A DNA stretch of 64,000 nucleotides from Carya illinoinensis (Eukaryota; Streptophyta; Magnoliopsida; Fagales; Juglandaceae), in the NCBI RefSeq assembly GCF_018687715.1, contig NC_056759.1:3637501-3701500 (forward strand), in the 5' to 3' direction. A model generated the notes under the pieces. The model ran no database searches and was not told where the DNA came from. It saw only the letters and a list, made by a program, of their open reading frames with translations. Positions 1-11,500 of this stretch are shown one piece after another. The position numbers were made by a program, and so were the translations under genes. How positions within the stretch are numbered: position 1 is the stretch's first letter; the number at the start of each line of letters is the position of its first letter.

Positions 1-1
1 A

Positions 2-355
2 TGTTGGAGATGTGTAACTGGGAGTGGAATGCCTGGTGCTGGAAATCCGGGGGGCATAGCTCCTCCACCTAGACTTGATCATGTGGCTGTGAGCCTCCCA
101 GGTGAGAGAATCCTGATATTTGGTGGGTCTGTGGCTGGTCTACACTCTGCGTCGCAGCTCTATATCCTGGACCCAACAGATGAAAAACCTACCTGGAGGA
201 TATTAAATGTGCCTGGGCGACCCCCAAGATTTGCTTGGGGTCATAGTACTTGTGTTGTTGGGGGCACAAGGGCCATTGTTCTTGGTGGTCAACCTGGAGA
301 GGAGTGGATGCTAAGTGAGCTCCATGAGCTATCGCTGGCAAGTTCCGTTATCTGA
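2..355 (+). CDS. ZTL: 3' end of ZEITLUPE/ADAGIO1-type F-box/LOV/Kelch protein (partial)
   Basis: This is the C-terminal 117 codons of a ZTL/ADO1-like blue-light receptor, the substrate adaptor of an SCF ubiquitin ligase that targets clock proteins. The window starts inside the gene, so the LOV and F-box parts lie upstream. Reading from base 2, the protein shows Kelch repeats with [51 protein letters not shown] and [10 protein letters not shown], and ends in [19 protein letters not shown] before TGA at 353-355. The [10 protein letters not shown] linker and this ending fit ZTL/ADO1 better than FKF1, from memory of the families. There is no splice site inside the piece, consistent with the long last exon usual for these genes. 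The frame is fully open. The paralogue assignment is less certain than the family. Confidence 0.93.
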   Translation, partial: CWRCVTGSGMPGAGNPGGIAPPPRLDHVAVSLPGERILIFGGSVAGLHSASQLYILDPTDEKPTWRILNVPGRPPRFAWGHSTCVVGGTRAIVLGGQPGEEWMLSELHELSLASSVI

Positions 356-1957
356 TTCAGAGGATAGAGAATATATAGAAAGCAGTCGCAAAGGTGTCAG
401 TAGGAGCCTTCAACTGCAAAATGTGAGATCATTCCCTGGAATCTTTCTGTGGAGAATGTTGTTTCTGTCACTAATAGCTTCGTTAAAAATGTTATCTTAG
501 TCAGGATGTGTATCAGGTGGTTGCTCATAACGCATTATATTGTATGGGGTTGTTCTGGCTTGGGATAAAATTCTAATTGGCTTTCGACGAGTGACTTGAG
601 ACATGTCTGTTCTGTGAGGTTTGCATGAGACTTGCCCTTCAATACGTGCTGACGGATTATTCTTCACTCTTTAGTTTAGTAGTATTTGAATGTACAGGTA
701 GGTTTATGTATGTAGGTTTAGTTTCTACTTGTTCTGCCCATGGGGCTGCTTAAGGTTCTGTAAATTGAACCAAAACAACTGAAAGAGATGCATCTTAATA
801 ATACGGGCTACTGCTCGAGCCCTTTATATGTAATGGACTCTGCATTCAGTTTTACTCACTTTTGGAACTTGTCATCCTGCTCAAAAGAGAAGCAAGAGGA
901 GAAGGTTGGGAGGCAGGAATATTGAAGCAGAGATAATATCCACATCTCTGACGCGCATGGTGATGTACGGACAGTCTGATCTGGTCCAGATCAAAATTTT
1001 CTGACCCTGTAGTGCTCGCAGGGTTAATACTTTTCTCGCCTGAGAAGCAACTTCGTTCTACTTTTTTATTTTTATAGGCCAAAATGCATTTGCTGCTCGT
1101 CTTTTTGCTTGTCATTTTGATAGTAGTTTGCCGTGTATATTTCTTCCTTATTCAGTCAGGAGTGGTAATTAGGTGGCTGCTCATACTGCATTATATCGTA
1201 CGGATTGTTCGGTGTTTATGAATTGTTCCGCTTTCTGATTTTTTTTTTTTTTTTTGTGAAATTTTTTTTTTATCAATTCTCTTATCCGGAAATGATGATA
1301 ACCAAATAATATACTTCATTTCACATTAAAAATAGAGAGAGCTAGTTTTTGTCGAGTAAAGCATAATTAACCCATATAAAATGCTAGTTTTTACATTTAT
1401 CGTTTGCGTTGGAACAACTCATCACGGCTACTGTTCCTAATGGGATTAGGAACAATTATTTATGAGGTTGAAGTTGTGTTATTATTCAATGACACAACAC
1501 GCATGTATGTGATGTGGATTACCTTAAAAGCTACTCAAACGTAACTTATCCAACAAAACAACTCAAAAATATCCCTCATAATTTGTTTTATTTTATTTTT
1601 TAATTTTTTAATGGTTGGCCTTCGAAGTTCAAACTCACTAAGTAGACGACAGTAGGACGGTGTCAGACAGAACAGAACAGAACAATATTTAGCCCTTCAC
1701 AAAGCCTATCTTCCTGTCTGTACACCAGAGTTAGATTCCCATTCCTATCCTCCCCATCCCCATGTGCAGCATTACCCTAATATTCCCTAAAAAACACACA
1801 CACATCTTTAACTTGAACCCACTTCAGTTGCCTGCTTTCTCTCCCTCCGAATCTTGATTGTTTACTTTCTCTCTCTCTCTCCCCAAATTCACTTTCCCCT
1901 CACGCTCCCCACACTCTTCACTCACACTTTCTATCTCTGTTTTCCACGATTCCCTCA
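356..1957. other. Intergenic: ZTL 3' UTR and promoter of the next gene
   Basis: I see no coding region here. It holds the 3' UTR of the ZTL-like gene and then AT-rich DNA. Two diverged copies of a segment of about 60 bases lie at about 500-560 and 1156-1215 (shared core: ggtggYtgctcataMYgcattatat). A CT-rich leader (1855-1945) precedes the start codon at 1958. Confidence 0.6.
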
Positions 1958-4493
1958 ATGGCTATCAACCGAGACTCCACCACTCCGCCTCCTATGATCG
2001 GCAAAATCGGACCCTACACGGTGTTCATGACCCCACCTTCGACCCCCAAGCCTTCTCAGCCACCGTTCTTGGATTCGCCCAAGAAGATCCTCACTCCGCC
2101 ACCGGTCTTGGAGTCTCCCAAGAAGATCATCACTCCGCCACCGGTCTTGGATTCTCCCAAGAAGATCATCACTCCGCCACCGGTGCAGCCTCCTCCTCTC
2201 CAGTTCCACAAGTCCACTGAGTCCGTTGCGTCCAATGGGTCTGTCTTGGGGTTCTTCAAGAATGCCGCTACCAAGGTGCAGAATGGTATGTGGGTCTTGT
2301 CGGGTTTGAGAGTTTATTTGGATTCTGGAGGATGGGAAAAGAAAATGAGGTTTGGGTTTGAGAGAAATGAAAGCAAACGTATAAAAAAAGGAAAAGGAAA
2401 ACCTGGCTACTATGGCTGCGGATTCTCATGTATCAACGAGAATTCTAATTTTCCAAATGAGTGGCCGTTTGGGTTTGGTTTCTTATTTTTCTCATATTAT
2501 TGGTATACAAGTACAGGACTTAAGTTAATGTTTGTAAATACCTCTCTGGTTGCTGAGGAAGTGGAGGAGATATAAGGAAAATAATTTATTGGTTGTTGGG
2601 TTATCCGCTTTTTCTATTTGCAATTGTTGAAAATGGATACTTTTTTAAAAAAAAAAAAAAAAAGTGTAGAGCATGAACACTCCAAGTTGGTATAAGAAAT
2701 TTGTGACTGTGTTTTTATATTTTTATTCACATTTTCTTGGCAACTGAACAAATTTTGAGGGACTCTTTGTCGGAACTATACAGCGCATTCGAGTTTGGAT
2801 GACCATTTAGCGCGTTGGTTTGGGTTGAATCAGTCAAAGTATCAATGGGCGCTAGACGACTATTACGAGAGCAAGGGCTCGGTAAGCGTTTGAACTGGAT
2901 GTTAGTTCTTATGAAAGAAAGGACTAGTGAGCATTTTATAGTGAAGGATCAGTAAGTCTTTATTTGAATGTTTTTCTAAAGCATTATTATCGTCAGATTC
3001 TTTGTTATGTGGCTTTTGAGCTTTTATTACCATTCTCTGTCGATGTTCCTTCCATCTGTTTTTATGGGTTTTGGTGGATTCGGCGTTGTGACTCAAGTAA
3101 AGTCCACTAAACAAATGAGTTTATATTCCAAAAGGAGAACTAATTTAGGTTTCGATTGCTCCTTTGATTTTTCTACGTTTTCAGCAACCTGTGGATAAAC
3201 TACGTATTACAAGGCACCATGTGGTATATTACTATATTAGTATCAGAGATCTTGTCTTCATGTTTGTCATTTTATACTGCAGCATTCTGCATATATGATT
3301 CATTGTTCGTGACTCCCATTAATTTAATGAGATTTTGACAAATCCTGGACTAGTGGCAGCATGTGAGGGTTCACATTGTACAGTTTACCGGAACAATAGT
3401 TGTCCGACTTCTTGATGGATTAAAAGATCTATGCGGTCCATTACAAAGAGGTCTTCAGCTCGTTTTACTTTTCTACCAATTTGTTGGGAGGTAGAGAGCT
3501 TTGTAGCATACTGGGATTGGATTTGGAGGTCATACACCTAATTAGTTTTGACTCTGACATTTATATTATAATAGTCAATGCATATATCTGGTTTTGTAAA
3601 AGACCGTAATATTCAGTGCATGTATAGTTTCTGGCTTTGAATAAAGTGAACTAAAGGCCAATGCCTGACATGGTTGCAACAATCCATCATGTTTTTCCCT
3701 GGTAGGGCATGGCTTGGGCCTGCTTTGCCTGTCTATATGAGTTATGCAATGCAAATGGAGTGAAAATGCTATTCGAAGCTGGAGTGTGTGAAGTTTCTTT
3801 CTGAAGTTGCTTCCCAGTGGTACAGGAGTCACCTTGGTTTTTCCATTGAGCTTTAGCTCAAACAGCGTCTCCACCTTTGTAGGGATCGGGAAGAGAGTGA
3901 GGTCATTGATTCAAAACCCACTAGGTACAAGTGTAACATACTGATTGAAAGAAATAAAAAAAATTCCCTGAGCTAATATTTCTGCAAGAACAGTTCATCC
4001 ATATTTCTAAAATGGTTTCTGGACCCCGTTCGTGCGGCGAGATGATCAAGTCAAGAACCGCACTAAGGGGTCTCGGCTGACACTGATTCTTCCTCCTGAA
4101 ATGGTACTCTAGTGTTGAAGATTCCGTTTCTGTGATTAAACAAAATGTTTTGTGGAAAAGGAATTCTAAACTTTTTTCTTTTTATAATTATGGGGACCAG
4201 GCCTAGTAATGGGTTGGGTCTTTAAACAATTTTGTTTTAATTGGATATGGGGCTGGTATGGTCTGGTTTCAGTGAATGAGGACCTTAAACTGCCGGTCGG
4301 TTTGAGCAATTGGTTCTTGGATAAATTCAACCTGAATGCCCTGATAGTACTTCACTTGTATAAGCTTTATTGCAATTACTGGTGCTCAGGTCTATGATTT
4401 CGTTTCCATGTAAAATGTTTTGAAATTCAATGGCTGTAGGAAAAGGGGGATGCAAATGCCAAAGATATACCAAGCAAAGCACAGAGTGTGTAA
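1958..4493 (+). CDS. Conserved plant protein of unknown function, three exons, 159 aa
   Basis: The exons are 1958-2285, 2784-2881 and 4440-4493. The donors are GTATGT (2286) and GTAAGC (2882); AG acceptors end at 2783 and 4439. Phases join exactly and give 159 aa. The N-terminal half is Pro-rich, with motifs GKIGPYTVFMTPPSTPKPS and a threefold repeat of SPKKI(L/I)TPPPVL. It is followed by VLGFFKNAATKVQ. The second exon encodes AHSSLDDHLARWFGLNQSKY and QWALDDYYESKGS. The last exon encodes EKGDANAKDIPSKAQSV and the stop. I recall this layout (FFKNAATKVQ, then the SKYQWALDDYYE block) as a small plant family without known function. It has no signal peptide or membrane segment. The many TP/SP sites could be kinase targets, which is inference. 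If the second donor were not used, translation would stop four codons later (2893); the third exon matches the family ending, so I prefer the spliced form. Confidence 0.82.
2081..2181 (+). repeat. In-frame 39-bp tandem repeat, about 2.6 copies
   Basis: A 39-base unit (13 codons) around tcncccaagaagatc...actccgccaccggt is repeated in tandem inside the first exon of the 159-aa gene. It encodes SPKKI(L/I)TPPPVL(D/E) three times, the third copy ending in PPPVQP. The copies are nearly identical at the DNA level, so the array is recent or homogenised. Confidence 0.9.
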
Positions 4494-6200
4494 AATGCCT
4501 GTTGGATTGTAAGTTTTGTTGTTTCATTTTAATTTTTACTTTGTTAGAAAGGTTTATAGGAGGTACTTGAACTTGAAAATGTTGTTCGTATGCAGAATTT
4601 ATTGGAAGTGGAAGTGTCTGCAGACTCTCCATTTGAGTATACTATATTTATGTACTTACGTATGAATAGCATGGATGCATCACAAAAGGATCCTTTGACC
4701 AAGATCTGGGATTTGGGTAATGAAATTCTCTCCTAGTGAAGCAGCTAACTGAACTGGATCGTGTGACAGTCTACGAGCCATGTAATTGCATTTCAAGTTG
4801 ATTGTTTAGTAGAATGGACAAACTTCTTATTCATGTACCTCACTGAGCTGCTACCTAATTTGATTTGGTTCAAGTTTCTGGGTTCTGTACCTCAGGAACG
4901 GTTAACATGTTTGTATTGGAATTTATATTTATGTTTTATTAAAAGCAATCGTTTGTAACTTCAAATTGTGGGAGAGCCTTTTTAGCGTGTATCCATGTTA
5001 CTGAGCTGGTCTGGCGAGTTGCTAGTATATTTTGGTGGTAAAAAAACATACAGAAATGGCAGGGAGAGCCAACCAATAACACAAGGTGAGGAGGCCTTAG
5101 GCGAACGATGTGGTGAAGGTGTTGGGGCCAAGTGTTGAGATCCCGACAGCAGGGCGCCAGCTTGAGGCTATGCATGGACGCCCCTGCCCACACATGGCAA
5201 TTATCGGCATAACTCTCGCCGGATAGACCCAAGGGTTTTGTTGGATGCTAGCAGGAAGAGTACAAGACTTCAAGCTGAGAAATTGTGTGTTCAGGATGGA
5301 AGCCTTTCCGTTAAATTAGCATATGTTTTTAAAAATTTAAATCAATAAAAATTGCTATATTAATTATTTAAATATTCTTCTCGCATCCAGTTCGAATCCC
5401 TTCAAGGTCACTGGAGGTTTACCTGGTCGTTAACTTCAGCATCCCGTAGGATTAGTTGAGGTGCGCGCAAATTAGTCTGGACACTAACGGATATCAAAAT
5501 ATATATATATTCTTCTCGTATCAACAGCTCTGCAGTTGGCGAGTTTTTTTATTCATTATTCTTATACTATACACTTGTTAATAATAATAAAAAGATAATG
5601 AATTTCTTAGCCATATTTCTGCAGTGGCTCTTATTCCCTTCAATTTTTTTCCCCTTTTTAAAACCACGCATTTGGCATATTGTTACGACATCTTTGAGAT
5701 GAGATCCTATACTTTGTTTTGAGCAGATGGTATACTTTATGCTCATTCATCAATAGTCACTTTCGTTTGAAATTTTATAGGACTTACCGCTTGCTGTTGC
5801 CCGACAGAATGCAGTGTGTCTGTTTCTTCATGTTGTTGCAGTCTGGAAGTTATTATAGAAATCACGATGTGATGTTCTGTCTTCTGTCCCTAACTGCATG
5901 TAGCTATCAGCTACTCACCAATTTTCTTTATCACAACACAACTCTTTTGCATGCCATAGAGTTTTTAAGGGGGTGCTTGAAGCGTATGCATTCCAATTCC
6001 TTACCAATGACCGGTGCAGGGGACTTAGGGATACCAGGTGCCCAAATAGCTGTGGTTGTTGTGAGCTTGGGTAAGATCTTAAATCCTTATTATTATTATT
6101 ATTATTATTCGGTTCTTTTTCCAGCCTTTTCTTTTCCATTGACTCATTCAATGTTACAAGGAATAGTTTTAGACAGTTGAGAGGTTCTTATTGAGTTATG
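4494..6200. other. Intergenic with short SINE and an unassigned Cys-rich exon-like stretch
   Basis: Apart from the SINE at 5388-5506, I see no clear gene. At about 5955-6071 one frame is open and Cys-rich (VLEAYAFQFLTNDRCRG then RCPNSCGCCELG) and ends at a GTAAGA donor, just upstream of the LRK10-like kinase exon. It could be a remnant of that receptor's extracellular part, but I cannot match it to the usual wall-binding domain. A (TAT)n microsatellite follows at about 6088-6108. Confidence 0.4.
5388..5506 (+). mobile_element. 5'-truncated Au-like SINE with target-site duplication
   Basis: The insert contains a Pol III B-box-like agttcgaatccc, then gtcactggaggtttacctgg, cgttaacttcag, ggattagttgaggtgcgcgc and a weak atcaaaatatat tail. 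These match the central and 3' parts of the tRNA-derived Au-type plant SINE as I remember it. It is bounded by a 16-base direct repeat, atattcttctcgYatc, at 5372-5387 and 5507-5522 with one mismatch, as expected from LINE-driven insertion. The A box and head are missing. Confidence 0.72.
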
Positions 6201-6211
6201 ACACTTTGCAG

Positions 6212-7394
6212 TTGTTCTTGCGAAGATTGTTTTTTTCGTTGTGGTATGCAATAGAAGACCTCAAGGAAGTAGCAGCACTGTTAGTTTGGACTCAAGATTT
6301 CTGAATTTCACCATGGATAAATTTCACAACGATAGGGAAAGAGAGAAGCCTGTCCAATTTACCTCTCAGCAGCTAAGGATTGCAACAGAAAACTTCACTA
6401 ATTTTCTGGGTTCAGGGGCATTTGGATCGGTGTACAAGGGGATCTTTAGTGATGGAACAATGGTAGCCGTGAAGGTTCTACATGGGAATTCTGATAAGAG
6501 AACTGTGGAACAATTCATGGCAGAAGTGCGTACAGTTGGAATAGTTCATCACTCGAATCTGGTTCATCTTCATGGTTTCTGTTTTGAGAAGCACTTGAGA
6601 GCACTTGTTTATGAGGAATGGCTCCCTTGACAAGTACTTGTTCCTTGGAAAGTGGAAACAAGATCCTAGGATTTGAAAAGCTTCATGAGATTGCAGTTGG
6701 GACAGCCAGAGGGATTGCTTACTTGCATGAAGAATGTCAACAGCGAATAATCCGTTACAATATAAAACCAGGAAATATTCTCTTGGATGCAAATTTCTTA
6801 CCTAAAGTAACTGATTTTGGATTGGCCAAGCTCTGTCACAGTGAAACTACTCACATCACTATGACGGGAGGAAGGGGGACTCCTGATTATGAGGCACCAG
6901 AAATGTGGATGCCATATCCCATAACTCACAAGTGTGACATTTACAGCTTCGGGATGCTATTGTTTGAAATAACAGGTAGGAGAAGGAACCTTGAAATTTG
7001 TCTTCCAGAAAGCCAAGAGTGGTCCCCAGAACGGGTTTGGAAAAAGTTTGAACATCGAGAACTGGGAGAGTTGACCATAGTTTGTGGAATAGAGGAGAAA
7101 TACAGAGAGACAGCAGAGAGAATGGTTAAGGTAGCTTTCTGGTGTCTGCAGTATGGGTCAAATTCAAGGCCTCTGATGAGTGCTGTGGTGAAGATGTTGG
7201 AAAGAGCCATAGAAATCCCAAAACCTATAAACCCATTCCAGCACATGTTTCCTTGCCCTGCTGCGCCTTCCCATCCATTACAGACTAGTAGCTCTTTTGA
7301 TTCAGAATTCTCATCTCAAATGGTTACAATATCTAGCAAGGCATGTACTACTCCTGTGATGAGAAAATATGAGATTGAAATTGCCTCTATGTAG
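6212..7394 (+). pseudogene. LRK10L-type receptor-like kinase, broken kinase exon
   Basis: The exon begins after a ttgcag acceptor with a short hydrophobic run (VVLAKIVFFVVV), then a juxtamembrane part and a kinase domain typical of rust-resistance-kinase-Lr10-like proteins. Visible motifs are GSGAFGSVYKG, MVAVKVLHGNSDKR, TDFGLAK and GRGTPDYEAPE; the tail is IEIPKPINPFQH and ends at TGA... more exactly the stop codon TAG at 7392-7394. The frame breaks after ALVYEE: the family has a YEYMVNGSLDKYLF stretch here, and the DNA looks as if 8 bases were lost near 6615, giving a stop at 6628-6630. GSLDKYLF survives in another frame, and a second shift near 6660 brings in GFEKLHEIAVGTARGIAYLHEEC. The catalytic loop HYDIKPGN of the family reads RYNIKPGN (Asn codon 6759-6761), so the proton-acceptor Asp is gone. 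No convincing extracellular exon is seen upstream. Assembly error could explain the frameshifts but would not by itself explain the Asp loss. Confidence 0.8.
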
Positions 7395-8501
7395 GTGGGA
7401 TTAAGAACATCTCTCTGTGTGTTGTTGTTAAGCTTTTGGGATAATGGTGATTTAACAGTGATTAGTATTCTATTGTTACACTTATGAGCCTGACTCAAGA
7501 TACCTTGTTAATCATACAAACGTGTGAAATGTGCTATTTTATTAGTTTTTCCCTGTAATATCTAGACCAAAGGGACAAAAAAAAGGTGATCTCTATGGTG
7601 GAAGAAAATAGAAATATAAAATATTGTTAAAATATTATTTGGATATTGAATTAAGATAAGATGAATTTAGATGGAAATAGAAATATAAAATATTATTAGA
7701 ATATTATTTGGATAATGAATTGAGATAAGATGAGTTGAGAAGAAAGTTAAATAAAAATTAAAATATTGTTAAAATATTATTTTTTAATATTATTATTGAT
7801 TTGAGATTTGAAAAAGTTGAATTATTTATTTATATCTTGTATGAAAATTTAAAAAAATTATAATGATAAAATAAGATTAAATAAAACACTTATTATATTG
7901 AAACGGGACATAAACATTTCCTTTCAAACTCTAGAATTAAAAAGAAAAAAATTATTTTTTAAAGCTGGACCAATTTGAAGGATTTTGTTTGGTTGAGGTG
8001 AAAAAAGTAATTTTCGGTCTCGAATTTTCTTTTTCTTTTTTATTTTTGTTGTGGGACTGATTTTTTAAATGAATCCACATATGATGCCACATTCGTTCAT
8101 AAAAAAGAAAAAAAATCCATACCGAGAGAGGGAGAGAACCTATGGGCCATGGGCCTAAAGTAGCTGTACAAACTGACCAAAACATGGGCCAGAATGTATA
8201 ACTTACTTGAATGGTCCGTGACCGATATTAAACTCTATGTTAAATATTTTGCGCGTCAATTGGACTGGTTATTAACTTATTAACTTAAAAAAAAAAAAAA
8301 AAAATCACAATAACATTATCGAGATTACTGGTTTATTATGATTTATTATTATTATTATTATTATATGAAATAACTTTTAACTCAGAGAGGAATGTATTCC
8401 AGGGTTTTAGAAGAGATTGTTTTAGGGCTTTTGCGGAGCAGCGGTAGCCAGACCCCAGCCCCCCCAACCTCTCTCTCTCTCTCTCCCCGTAACTCTGCAA
8501 C
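7395..8501. other. Intergenic, AT-rich, MITE-like; WDR75 promoter
   Basis: The kinase 3' flank passes into an AT-rich repeat (7600-7900). Two tandem copies of about 68 bases (gaaatagaaatataaaata...gatgaRttKag) lie at 7605-7739. They are followed by a stretch like the MITE at 19721-19923 (ttaatattattattg, ttgagatttgaaaaagttga). The WDR75 leader is CT-rich at 8470-8487. No gene is seen. Confidence 0.6.
7605..7900. repeat. Degenerate MITE of the same family as 19721-19923
   Basis: The segment shares ttgagatttgaaaaagttga, tgtatgaaaatttRaaaaa and ttataatgat, in the same order, with the complete MITE at 19721-19923. Its left part contains an extra tandem copy. Terminal repeats are no longer recognisable. 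Confidence 0.6.
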
Positions 8502-11500
8502 ATGAAAACTGGGGGGAAGAGCTATGTATCTTCGCCCCCTGCCTTTTCGAACGACGGCAAGCGTCTTCTCGTTTGCACAGGCAACACTGTATCCATCTTC
8601 AGCACCTCCACCGGCTTACAGGTTCGCTTACTGTCACCCTTCAATTTCCAATGGAATTACAGTGTTTGCTCCCCATGAACCGATTTTCTTCTTTTATAGA
8701 TTGCATCATTGGAAGGTCATACGGCGCCGGTGACGTCGGTGATTGTGGTGCCGGCATCTAGCCCCGCTTCTAAGATTTTGTGCTGCTGCTGGACCGCCTC
8801 ACTCGATGGGTCGATTCGGCATTGGGATTTTTCGGTGCCGGACTTAATGAAGAAGGTCGACATTAAGATGCCCATTTTCTCCATGGTAAGTTTGATCCCT
8901 TGCTACCCTATGCTTTCGCTGCTAAATTCTGTTCTTTTCTTATCTATTTTTGTGTTCGTTCGTTTGTTTTTTTAGCTGTTGTGTGGTTTATGTCGCTAGG
9001 TTTATAAGCCAATGAACTCTAGCTTGAATGGCGCTTCCTTCTCCTATGTGACACGCTCGATGCGTGTAACTCACCAATCAACAAGGTTATATTGGTTTGT
9101 AGACCCAAGAGAAGCAACTGCTAGAAAAGGGAAATGAATGACTCGAGGGAAATTTTTTAAGGGATTTGAAGAGAGAATGGAGAAAAACCACGTGTAGAAA
9201 TTAAAACGTATAAGAAAATAAGGAAAACTTTAAAGCGGATTCAAGAGAGTATAAAAATGCCATACTTTATGAGTTATTTTTTTAAAGAAAAGTATATTTT
9301 TGGCTTTTAGGGCCAAAATTTTAATATCTTGAGTAAAATTTTGTTTTAAGATTTTGGGGCTAATTTTTAAATTCTAGCATCAACCTAGGTATGCATATTT
9401 TTAATTTTTTTTTTTTTTTAAATATGGTCAGTGTAGATTTTTTGGGAGGTAAATGGGTTGTTTAAATTCTTTAGGGGGACTAAACGGAATTTCTAATGAT
9501 TTTAATAAGGGGTCAAAGGAGGGAGGTTTCCTGTATTATTGGGGTGTAGTGGCCTCTCACCCTCTTTGGATCTGACACTATCAACTAAAAGTATAAAACT
9601 TGAGCTGTGCCATAACCTAATGGCCTGGTGAGGGTTTCAGAGATTTGAGTGAGGGAGATTGTAACACCTAACATCTATGGGAGGATGGTGAATGAGGTCC
9701 TGTGCTACATCGGATGATTAAGTTCTTGGCCTTGATAATAATTCTAAGCGTCTCCAATTGTAATTTTTATTGGTCCTTTGGAATATAAGCTTAAATGTAG
9801 CTTATGCTTTTCCTTGGGTTTATTGCAAGCTGTAATCATTTGATGTGGTTATGTAGTATATATGCTAATGTCTCTGCGGTTGGAATGTGGATATAATTTT
9901 GGAGAAGTCGGCTGGTTTAATTATGCTGATTTGTTGGAATTTTGGCTAATAATTTGTAAATTTGTTTGTGCTTTGTCTGAGTAGTCAAAATATATGGAAA
10001 TATTTATAGGTTACAATTCTGGGTGGTATAGAGAGCTTTCAAAGGCTTGGTTGTCCAAAATTGCTATAAATTTTGCTTTTGTTTTACCTCTATTATTTGT
10101 GCTAAAAGTGAGTACTGACTTAACTTTTTTTGTTTTTTTTGTTTAGGTGATTCCATCTTTATTAGTCCAACCAGTTGAGAACGATGAGAAACCAAGTGAT
10201 CTTTTTGCTTATCTGTCTGTTGAAGATACCATAGAACAAGAAAACAGGCCCAAAGCTAGTCGCGGACAGATCCGGAAGTGTAACTTGACGGCATCTCGTT
10301 TGATTGGTGGATTAATATTGAAAGAGGTGCCACTTGGTGGAAGTGTAGCTACTTCTATTTGTCTGTGCATTTAGCTATAGTAGTTCCGAATATCCAGATT
10401 TAAGGATTTGATTCAATTCAGTGGATTGAATTTTGAAAGAAATTATAAAAACAATAGTTATGTAAACATCAAGTTTAGTGGAATGATCATATATTTTAAC
10501 GCATTGATAATAACACACTCTCTTTAGGAAGGAGTTGGGATAATTCACTTATTAAAAAAAAAAAAAAGGATTTAGGACAAACCAAGTCTCTATGAGCAAA
10601 ATAAAACTTTGAAACAAGATATTCTTTTTGTTGCAGTGGTGATTTATTTAAAAAAGCCTAAGAAAGTTAGCAAACTCATGATTCAATTGGCAAGTGTCAG
10701 ATCATGGTGAAGGGTTTATTGAGTTCAGTGCTGCTGCTTTGGTTTCTTATGTACTGTAGTTGTTGAGTGTGGTTCAAACTGTAATTCCTACTTGTTTCTA
10801 GTTGCTGTATTTTCAACTGTTCTGTAATTTATGGGAATGATAATTTTTGTATCTTTTTTACAGACTCCAACACCAGAATTTGTAGCTGTTAGTTCAGTGG
10901 GAAAATTCATCGGCATCAGAAATAAGCGCAAGCTTCATATATGGATGGTCCCTGAAAAAGATTCTGGGCGTTCAGTGTCAAAGAAAATAGCCCTGCATCA
11001 TACAAAGAATTTGACTGTTCTTGCATTTCATCCATCTAAGAGGATTGTAGCTGCAGGTGATGTAACTGGGAGAATTTTAGTATGGCGGGGATTTGGTTAT
11101 CAAACATTTTCTGTCAGTGATGAACTAGTCAGTGGAAGGTTGGTGGATAAAGAGGAGGAAAGACCCGGGGTGAGGGGAAATGATGATGCTGATTCTTGCT
11201 CCACATGGCATTGGCACTCTGCTGAAGTGAATGTCCTCTTTTTCTCTTCTGATGGAGCCTACTTATATTCAGGTAAAAATGCTTTTCCATAATTGGATAA
11301 AGCGTAGTTCTTTCAGATACATTGCTTTATGCCTTGCAATACATATAAGACAAAAATGCAGTGAAGCTAACATTGGGCAAAGGGGAGAACTACTTTGATG
11401 GTACTTAACATGAAAATTGGTTTTGTATGTGTGATACCCCATATGATAAGGATAAGGGTAAGTGGTGTATGGGATCCCACATTACTTGGCAATGAGAAGT

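Noticed and set aside
1955..2274. Several overlapping long frames on both strands around the first exon of the 159-aa gene
   Set aside because: They are shadows of the 39-bp in-frame repeat. Only the + frame from 1958 continues across phased splice sites.
4939..5232. Minus-strand 97-codon frame
   Set aside because: No recognisable motif, no splice context and no codon pattern. It overlaps noncoding DNA beside a SINE.
5388..5506. Possible tRNA gene because of ttcgaatccc
   Set aside because: Only a B-box-like piece is present. No cloverleaf can be formed and the flanks match a SINE with target duplication.
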